Below, in pieces: positions 57,605 through 64,000 of a stretch of DNA of 64,000 nucleotides (its first letter is position 1; each line of letters begins with the position of its first letter). The translations under genes and the position numbers were made by a program. The DNA is taken from contig JAXHLT010000005.1 of the NCBI GenBank assembly GCA_034521955.1, positions 79,030-143,029 on the forward strand. Direction: 5' to 3'. Below the pieces are notes generated by a model. That model did not search any database, had not been told where the DNA came from, and worked only from the letters and a program-made list of their open reading frames with translations. The stretch is from M55B127 sp034521955. Its GTDB lineage: Bacteria > Bacillota > Halanaerobiia > Halanaerobiales > M55B127.

Positions 57605-58813
57605 ATGAAAAAAGGATTAACTATTTTTGTTATTCTATTAATTATTTTCACTGCATCTTATTTTGTCATTGCAGAAGATTATGTCCTGAAAGTTAACGAT
57701 TACGTATTAACGGTTGAAGAATATGATAATAGGGTTGAAAACATCAAGGGAGATTCATCAAAGAGTAAAAAAAGAGATACTGTCTTTAGTAATTTCATTG
57801 AGGAAGTTATTTTAAGAGAGTTAATTAAAGAAAAAGAATTAGAAGTTACTGAAGAAGACATTTATCAATTAGTTAAAAAAGCAGAGTCATTTATAACTTC
57901 TGGAATGAATGATACATATCCACTGGGTCATTTTAATGATATAGATCATCCTAAAGAGGAAATTATAGAAAGGATTGTATCATTTGATGAGACAAATGTT
58001 ACTTATCAAGAATTTGAAAGAAATATTGAAATGAGGGCGATACGTGAAAAGGTATATGAATACTATGAAAAAAAAGCTAAAAAACAATTTGAAAATGGAG
58101 ATATAGATGAAACTTTAAGAAATAAATATGAAGAAATTAAAGAAACTCAAATACAAAAATATGAAAATATGGATGAAGAACAAAAAGAAGAATATTCTGA
58201 TAATATTCAAGAAATCAAAGACACGACTTTTGAAGATTTTAAAGAATATAATAAAAAAGAGTTAATAATTGACCAGAGGGATAAGCTATTTAATGAAGCA
58301 ATGAATAAAAAAGGAGAAGAATTAGATATACAGGTAAATAAAGAAAACAGTGGCCAAAAAGCTATAATAAATGCTACAAAAAATAATGAAATAAATAAAG
58401 TAAAGTCTTTGTTAAAAGAAGGTATAGATCCTAACACTAAAAATATTGATGGAAATACTGCATTATTTTATGCAGCTAATAATAATTCTCAAAAAATAGC
58501 AGAATTGTTAATTGAAAATGGTGCAGATGTTGATGCAGAAAATAATAAAGGTGTAACTCCACTTAATGGGTGCAAAGTTCAATAAATTCAGTTGAAAATA
58601 GCTGAATTGCTAATTGAAAATGGAGCTAATATAAATGAAGAAAGTAGAGACGCTCTTAATGCTTTAATGTATGCAAGTGCAACTAATTCTGTTGAAGTTG
58701 CGGAGTTATTATTAGAAAATGATGCTGAAACTTATTCTTATCATTATGGTGAAAATATGGCGCAAAAATTGGCAGAGCAAAATGATCATGAAGAAATATT
58801 AAAGAAGTCTTAG
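57605..58813 (+). pseudogene. SurA-like/ankyrin-repeat exported protein, interrupted
   Basis: It starts MKKGLTIFVILL with a signal peptide or anchor (1-23). Residues about 25-235 are a SurA-N-like, charged helical region. Ankyrin repeats begin about residue 250. The frame stops at 58583-58585, but the ankyrin pattern resumes at once and runs to 58813 in the same frame. Dropping one A near 58565, 58585 and 58597 restores TPLMGAKFNNSVEIAELLIE, a good repeat. So three one-base insertions within about 35 bases break the gene. The frame is open as two parts (57605-58585 and about 58592-58813). Confidence 0.7.
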
Positions 58814-58917
58814 AGGTCTTTTGTCTTCTGTCTTTCTTTTCTATCAAATTTTTACCCACTGAAATGGAGAAGATCCAAAATGTTTGACAATACGGTATAA
58901 AAGAGGGAGGGATACTT

Positions 58918-59289
58918 ATGGAAACATATCATTATGAATTCAAAGAAAAAAGGCAAGGAATGTTAGCTAAACTTATTATTACCATGGCTGCATTGTTTAT
59001 AACGTCTTATATACTATCAGGGATGAGTATTCAAGGTTTATTTTCCGGATTTGTTGCGGCATTGATATTAGGTATTGCAAATGTAATAATTAAGCCCATT
59101 TTCATTGTTCTAACTTTACCACTAACATTAATCACAATGGGTTTGTTTTTATTTATTGTTAACGGTTTGATGTTATGGTTAGCAGCAGCAATTGTGCCTG
59201 GGTTCTTTATTGCTGGATTTTGGACTGCTGTTTTTGGGTCTATTATATTAAGTATAGTAACCTGGTTTTTAAATAGTGTATTAGATTAA
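58918..59289 (+). CDS. YvlD-like membrane protein (phage holin family 4)
   Basis: A 123-residue protein with four hydrophobic segments (about 18-36, 38-58, 62-85 and 93-120). The pattern GIANVIIKPIFIVLTLPLTL and then NGLMLWLAAAIVPGF is typical of the YvlD/holin-4-type family. Despite the name these are chromosomal membrane proteins, in Bacillus linked to envelope stress loci. The function is unknown. Confidence 0.85.
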   Translation: METYHYEFKEKRQGMLAKLIITMAALFITSYILSGMSIQGLFSGFVAALILGIANVIIKPIFIVLTLPLTLITMGLFLFIVNGLMLWLAAAIVPGFFIAGFWTAVFGSIILSIVTWFLNSVLD

Positions 59290-59729
59290 TAAAATAACAT
59301 AGTATAACTAGATATAATTTTGTCAATAATACATTTCATGTATTTATTTCCCCGTGTATTTATAAAAACAGGATTTTTTTAGTTGTTTAAATGGAAAAAA
59401 TAATTTTTTAGATTTAAATAATTTTTTGAATTGTTTTTTGTGTAATATCAACAAAAACAAAGAAAATAATGAAAAAATTAAAGGAAATTATTTAACTATC
59501 GTGAATTAATAGTAATAAGAGAGACAATAAATATACACCAATTCACCAAAAAGTAAAGCCTTATTTATATGAAGGCTTTGACTTTTATGATTTTATATTT
59601 TATAATACTATATATATATTTATATTTTTTTAATATAAATAAGGGGGTGACGTAGTAGAGAAGTAGAGTAAAATAAAAAATAATTTTAGTTATCTATATT
59701 TATTAAAAAATGAGGAGGAAGTAGATTAT
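59290..59729. other. AT-rich intergenic region before the peptide transporter
   Basis: 440 bases without a supported gene. It contains a hairpin AAAGCCTT/AAGGCTTT (59555-59579) that may be a weak terminator, then a run of TATATA-like sequence where the promoter of the binding-protein gene probably lies. Confidence 0.5.
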
Positions 59730-61307
59730 ATGAAACATTTAAAAAGTTTAAGAATTTTATTAGTCGCTGCATTGATAATTGGTTTATTTAGTTTTGCAGC
59801 TATGGCACAAGATGAAGAGGGTAAGTATGGAGGAACTTTTGTTTTTGGACGTAGTGGAGACTCAGTTGGACTTGATCCAATTCAAGTTACTGATGGTGAA
59901 TCCTTTAAGGTAACACAACAGATTTATGATACATTAGTAATGTATAAACCAGGTACAACTGAAGTAATTCCTAGTCTTGCTAAAGATTGGGATGTAAGTG
60001 AAGATGGTAAAACATGGACCTTCTATTTAAGAGAAGGAGTTAAATTCCATGATGGAAATCCTGTAGATGCTGAATCTATTGTGTGGAACTTTGAACGCTG
60101 GGGACAAGAAGATCATCCTTACCATATAGGTGGAGAGTTCACATATTATGGTTACATGTTCCAATCCTTCCCTGGTATTATTGAATCAGTTGAAGCTGTA
60201 GATGAACTTACAGTTAGATTTCAGTTAACTGAACCACAAGCTCCATTTTTAAATAACTTAGCTATGGTTTCCTTCGGTATTGCTAGTCCAGAAGCCGTAA
60301 TGGAACATGGTGAAGATTACTTTAAAAATCCTGTAGGTAGTGGACCATTTAAGTTTGTTGAATGGAGACAAGGTGACAGAGTTATTTTAGAAGCAAATGA
60401 AGATTATTGGGGCGGACGTCCTTATTTAGATAAAGTTGTATTTAGATCTATTCCTGATAATGGTGCACGTTATATGGAACTAAGATCAGGTTCAATAGAT
60501 ATGATGGATTATATTAACCCAGAAGATGTAGCCAGTGTTAAAGAATCTGAAGACTTAGATTTACTTCTAAGACCTAGTAATAATGTTGGTTACCTTGCTA
60601 TGAACATGGCATTTGAGCCTTTTGATAATGTATTAGTTAGAAAAGCGTTTGCTCATGCTATTAACAAGGAAGCATTGATTGGTGCATTTTATGCGGGCTT
60701 AGCTGAACCAGCTAAAAACCCTCTACCACCATCCTTATGGGGATATAATGATGAGATAGAAGATTATCCATATGATCCTGAAAGAGCTAGAGAACTTCTT
60801 GCTGAAGCAGGATATCCAGATGGATTTGAATTTGACTTCTATTATATGCCAGTTGCAAGACCATATTTCCCACAACCTAAAATGGTTGCTCAGTCAATTC
60901 AGTATTATTTAAGTGAAATTGGCGTAACAGCTAACTTACTTTCATATGATTGGGGTACTTATCTTGATAAGTATTATGCTGATGAGCTAGAAACATTCTT
61001 ATTAGGATGGACTGGAGATAATGGTGACCCAGATAACTTCTTATATGTATTATTAGATCAAACTCAAAATAATATTAACTATAAAAGTGATGAGCTACAT
61101 GAAATTTTAATTGAAGCTCAAAGAACACCTGATCAAGAAGTTAGAACTGAGCTTTATGAAAGAGCTCAAGAGATTATTCACGCTGATGTACCTTGGGTAC
61201 CAATTGCTCACTCTACACCACCATTAGTTAAGAAAACAATGGTTAAAAATTATGTGCCTAACCCAACTAGTACAGAAAAATTACACAATGTATGGTTAGA
61301 TCAATAA
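59730..61307 (+). CDS. Peptide ABC transporter substrate-binding protein (SBP family 5)
   Basis: A 525-residue Dpp/Opp-type binding protein. The signal peptide (about 1-26, ending AMAQ) lacks a lipobox cysteine, so it is a free periplasmic protein. The family 5 signature EDGKTWTFYLREGVKFHDG is near 85-105. C-terminal YERAQEIIHADVPWVPIAH is typical. It probably binds di- or oligopeptides. It is followed by a hairpin and the permease genes. RBS GAGGAGG. Confidence 0.92.
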   Translation: MKHLKSLRILLVAALIIGLFSFAAMAQDEEGKYGGTFVFGRSGDSVGLDPIQVTDGESFKVTQQIYDTLVMYKPGTTEVIPSLAKDWDVSEDGKTWTFYLREGVKFHDGNPVDAESIVWNFERWGQEDHPYHIGGEFTYYGYMFQSFPGIIESVEAVDELTVRFQLTEPQAPFLNNLAMVSFGIASPEAVMEHGEDYFKNPVGSGPFKFVEWRQGDRVILEANEDYWGGRPYLDKVVFRSIPDNGARYMELRSGSIDMMDYINPEDVASVKESEDLDLLLRPSNNVGYLAMNMAFEPFDNVLVRKAFAHAINKEALIGAFYAGLAEPAKNPLPPSLWGYNDEIEDYPYDPERARELLAEAGYPDGFEFDFYYMPVARPYFPQPKMVAQSIQYYLSEIGVTANLLSYDWGTYLDKYYADELETFLLGWTGDNGDPDNFLYVLLDQTQNNINYKSDELHEILIEAQRTPDQEVRTELYERAQEIIHADVPWVPIAHSTPPLVKKTMVKNYVPNPTSTEKLHNVWLDQ

Positions 61308-61333
61308 TTAGAAAGACAATTCAATTATAATGT

Positions 61334-61367
61334 ATGCGGTCATTATTATAATGGCCGCATATTTTTG
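61334..61367 (+). terminator. Intercistronic hairpin between SBP and permease genes
   Basis: ATGCGGTCAT/ATGGCCGCAT stem (one G-U), followed by ATTTTTG. Such hairpins commonly give more binding protein than permease. Confidence 0.7.
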
Positions 61368-61404
61368 ATATTAGTGATTTTTAGAGAGGAGAGAACATCT
61401 GAGG

Positions 61405-62409
61405 ATGATTAATTATATTATAAAACGATTACTTGCACTTATACCTGTAATAATAGGAGTAGCACTTGTAGTTTTTCTAATAATTCACTTGATTCCAGGT
61501 GACCCTGCACAAGTTATGTTAGGTGAAAGGTCTTCTCCAGAAGCTTTAGCTCAATTAAGGGAATCAATGGGTCTAAATGAACCCTTGCATATACAGTTTA
61601 TTGATTTTTTCAAAGGTTTGTTAAGATTTGACCTGGGACGATCTATTATGAGTAATAATCCGGTCATTAATGAAATATCGGTTCGGTTTCCAGCTACTTT
61701 AGAGTTATCATTTTTTGCAATAGTTTTTGCTGTGACTGTAGGAATTCCCGCAGGAATATTTGCTGCAACACACCAAAACTCTTTATTTGATAACTTCAGT
61801 ATGTTGATTGCATTGATTGGAGTGTCGATGCCAATCTTTTGGTTAGGTTTGATGTTGATTTGGTTATTTGCAGTTAATTTAGGTTGGCTTCCACCATCAT
61901 CTAGATTAAGTGTAGGAATAGAATTGGAATATATAACTAATATTTTATTTATTGATAGCATTATTCAAATGAATTGGACAGCTTTAAAAGATGTTATAAG
62001 TCATCTTATATTACCAGCTATTGCTTTGGGAACAATTCCAATGGCAATTATTGCAAGAATGACAAGATCAAGTATGTTAGAAGTTTTAAAGAAAGATTAT
62101 ATACGTACTGCTTATTCAAAAGGACTTCAAGATAGGGTGGTAGTTTATAAACATGCTTTAAAAAATGCATTTATACCTATTATAACAGTTGTTGGATTAC
62201 AGTTTGGAGTTTTACTTGGTGGAGCAGTTTTAACAGAGACAATATTTTCATGGCCAGGACTAGGAAAGTACCTTGTTGATGCAATATATGCTAGAGATTT
62301 CCCCGTAGTTCAGGGTGGAATTCTATTTTTTGCAATCTCATTTGTATTTGTTAATTTATTAGTTGATATTTCATATGCAGCAATAGACCCTAGAATTGAA
62401 TACAACTAA
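61405..62409 (+). CDS. Peptide ABC transporter permease DppB type
   Basis: A 334-residue inner-membrane protein with six helices. It starts MINYIIKRLLALIPVIIGV. HLIPGDPAQVMLGERSSPEA is the DppB/OppB mark, and the EAA-type loop is TAYSKGLQDRVVVYKHALKN. RBS GAGAGGAGAG. It forms the pore with the next gene. Confidence 0.94.
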   Translation: MINYIIKRLLALIPVIIGVALVVFLIIHLIPGDPAQVMLGERSSPEALAQLRESMGLNEPLHIQFIDFFKGLLRFDLGRSIMSNNPVINEISVRFPATLELSFFAIVFAVTVGIPAGIFAATHQNSLFDNFSMLIALIGVSMPIFWLGLMLIWLFAVNLGWLPPSSRLSVGIELEYITNILFIDSIIQMNWTALKDVISHLILPAIALGTIPMAIIARMTRSSMLEVLKKDYIRTAYSKGLQDRVVVYKHALKNAFIPIITVVGLQFGVLLGGAVLTETIFSWPGLGKYLVDAIYARDFPVVQGGILFFAISFVFVNLLVDISYAAIDPRIEYN

Positions 62410-62427
62410 ATGGTAGGAGTGAAATAA

Positions 62428-63300
62428 ATGGCAGAAGAAAAGTTAAAAGAATATGGAGGTAATCCTTGGTTAGAAGCCGGTAGACGCTTAATGAAAAGCA
62501 GAATAGGTGTCTTAGGGATTGTTTTTATTGGAATATTGGTATCAGTGGCTATTTTTGCTCCACTTCTAGCACCATATGATCCATTGGAGCAAAATATTAT
62601 GACACGTTATCAAGCTCCCTCCTCAGAACATTTGTTAGGTACAGATGAGATGGGAAGGGATATCTTAAGTAGAATAATATATGGTTCAAGAATATCTTTA
62701 CAAGTTGGTTTGTTTTCTATAGGGATTGCTTTAGTTGCGGGAGTATTTTTAGGTTTGATTGCCGGATACTATGGTGGAGTTCTAGATATGGTAATAATGC
62801 GGATTATGGATATTATGTTAGCATTTCCAGCAATACTACTTGCGATTGCTATTGTTGCAATTTTAGGTCCACAACTTAAAAATGCAATGCTTGCGATCGG
62901 TGTAATAAACATACCGAGATTTGCTAGAATTATTAGATCTTCAACAATATCAATTAAAGAAAGTGAATATATTGCTGCTGCAAGAATGATGGGAGCAAAT
63001 GATTTTAGAATAATTTTCCATCATCTACTACCAAATGCAATGGCGCCTTTAATTGTACAAACCACATTAAGTATAGCTACTGCTATTTTGGAAGCAGCTG
63101 CTTTAAGTTTCCTAGGTTTAGGTGCCCAACCACCTACACCAGAATGGGGAGCAATGCTTAGTGATGCAAGAAGTTCACTACAAAGAGCTCCTTGGGTTGC
63201 AACATTCCCTGGTTTAGCAATTATATTTGGAGTATTAGGCTTTAACCTAATGGGTGATGGCTTAAGAGATGCTCTTGATCCAAAAATGAAAAATGTATAA
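62428..63300 (+). CDS. Peptide ABC transporter permease DppC type
   Basis: A 290-residue protein with six helices. LAPYDPLEQN and HLLGTDEMGRDILSRIIYG are DppC/OppC marks; the EAA loop is AARMMGANDFRIIFHHLLPN. It follows DppB by 18 bases. No dppD/dppF ATPase genes follow; a terminator comes next. Confidence 0.94.
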   Translation: MAEEKLKEYGGNPWLEAGRRLMKSRIGVLGIVFIGILVSVAIFAPLLAPYDPLEQNIMTRYQAPSSEHLLGTDEMGRDILSRIIYGSRISLQVGLFSIGIALVAGVFLGLIAGYYGGVLDMVIMRIMDIMLAFPAILLAIAIVAILGPQLKNAMLAIGVINIPRFARIIRSSTISIKESEYIAAARMMGANDFRIIFHHLLPNAMAPLIVQTTLSIATAILEAAALSFLGLGAQPPTPEWGAMLSDARSSLQRAPWVATFPGLAIIFGVLGFNLMGDGLRDALDPKMKNV

Positions 63301-63315
63301 ATAGTAATGTATTAA

Positions 63316-63350
63316 AACCCATCTTTTAACCGAGATGGGTTATTTATTTT
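63316..63350 (+). terminator. Terminator after the peptide transporter genes
   Basis: AACCCATCT/AGATGGGTT stem with an 8-base loop, followed by ATTTATTTT. Confidence 0.8.
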
Positions 63351-63395
63351 AATAAAAAGAATATAAATGATATGATATATGCAGGAGGTATACCC

Positions 63396-63953
63396 ATGAA
63401 AACTCTTGTATTTTTTGGTTCTGCAAGAAAAAATGGTAACACAAAAGCTTTATTAAATGTTTTTGTTGAAAATATTGAAGGTGAAATAGAGATTATCGAT
63501 TCTTATAGGTCAAATATATCACCCTGTATAGACTGCAGACATTGTTGGAAAGAAAGAGCTTGTTCAATAAAAGATGGTATGCAGGATATTTATGAAAAAA
63601 TTGATAATGCTGATAATATAGTCTTTGCCTCACCTCTTTATTTTAATAATGTGCCTGGTCCATTAAAAAATATAATTGATAGAATGCAGTTATATTGGGC
63701 TGAAAGAGTAAGAGATGAAAGTTATAACTTAAAAGAAAAAAATGCAGTATTTTTAATTTGCGGAGGAGCACCCAAATATGAAAATCAATTTTTATCTATA
63801 GAGTTAGTTTTAAATGGAGTAATAAAAGATCTGAATGCAAAAAACTTAATTGGAAAAGTTTATGTATCTAGTACTGATAAAAAACCTGTAGAGAAAAATG
63901 AAAATGTAATTAATAAAACAAGGAAAATCGCAAAAAAAATTAATAAGCAATAG
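63396..63953 (+). CDS. Flavodoxin-like NAD(P)H-dependent FMN reductase
   Basis: 185 residues from the ATG at 63396, which follows GCAGGAGG by 7 bases. The FMN-phosphate loop GSARKNGNTKALL is near 7-19; CIDCRHCWKERACSIKDG is the cysteine-rich segment of iron-sulfur flavoprotein/reductase relatives; FASPLYFNNVPGPLKNIIDR is the flavin-binding second loop. It likely reduces quinones, metals or disulfides; the substrate is unknown. Confidence 0.88.
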   Translation: MKTLVFFGSARKNGNTKALLNVFVENIEGEIEIIDSYRSNISPCIDCRHCWKERACSIKDGMQDIYEKIDNADNIVFASPLYFNNVPGPLKNIIDRMQLYWAERVRDESYNLKEKNAVFLICGGAPKYENQFLSIELVLNGVIKDLNAKNLIGKVYVSSTDKKPVEKNENVINKTRKIAKKINKQ

Positions 63954-63970
63954 GATTACAAAAGATTTAA

Positions 63971-63996
63971 TGGCTTTCTTTTAATTTGGAAAGCCA
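63971..63996 (+). terminator. Terminator after the reductase gene
   Basis: TGGCTTTC/GAAAGCCA stem with a 10-base loop, followed by ATTT at the window edge. Confidence 0.65.
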
Positions 63997-64000
63997 ATTT

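Overview
The window holds the replication origin of a low-GC, AT-rich Firmicutes-type genome. The gene order closely follows the Bacillus subtilis origin: rrn, gyrA, gyrB, remB, recF, yaaA, dnaN and dnaA on one side, and rnpA, yidD, yidC, jag, mnmE, mnmG, rsmG, noc, soj and spo0J on the other. Several proteins point to a cell with an outer membrane. There are two predicted beta-barrel proteins, a LolA-like carrier beside a MacB/Lol-type ABC transporter, and a peptide-binding protein and a SurA/PrsA-like foldase whose signal peptides lack a lipobox cysteine. Together this suggests a diderm Firmicute, most likely of the Halanaerobiales/Halanaerobiia type. That assignment is inference, because I could not compare sequences.

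Left arm (1-17.3 kb, all on the minus strand, reading away from oriC): a truncated RocB-like M20 hydrolase behind a good sigma-54 promoter, its probable sigma-54 activator, a periplasmic peptidyl-prolyl isomerase, a separately transcribed tRNA-Asn, and an rRNA operon (16S, tRNA-Ile, tRNA-Ala, 23S, 5S) whose 23S gene carries an intervening sequence in helix 45. Then come gyrA, gyrB, remB, recF, the yaaA S4 protein, dnaN and dnaA. oriC is bipartite. One DnaA-box cluster lies upstream of dnaA, and between dnaA and dnaN there are DnaA boxes, a GC element, six TAG trios (a DnaA-trio) and an AT-rich stretch.

Right arm (19.3-45.7 kb, plus strand): rnpA to rsmG (membrane insertion and tRNA/rRNA modification) without rpmH at its usual place; noc, soj and spo0J with two perfect parS sites and one perfect Noc-binding palindrome; a TrkA-type K+ regulator; a DUF554 protein; an M23 peptidase with a bactofilin; a glycine riboswitch in front of gcvT-gcvH-gcvPA-gcvPB; a TPR protein; yyzM-ychF; rpsF-ssb-rpsR with a likely S6:S18 leader; yybS-rplI; and a TetR-controlled ABC transporter/LolA-like/outer-membrane-barrel operon.

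45.7-64 kb is more mosaic. The replicative helicase gene dnaB and a DnaD-like gene are transcribed toward the origin, as are nifS-thiI, a zinc-ribbon microprotein and an outer-membrane protein. purB-purA-purD-cpsB read away from it. Next come a transposase-like remnant, an ankyrin/SurA-like gene broken by three one-base insertions, a YvlD-like membrane protein, a peptide ABC transporter (binding protein plus two permeases, no ATPases) and a flavodoxin-like reductase. No CRISPR array, prophage or intact insertion sequence was seen.
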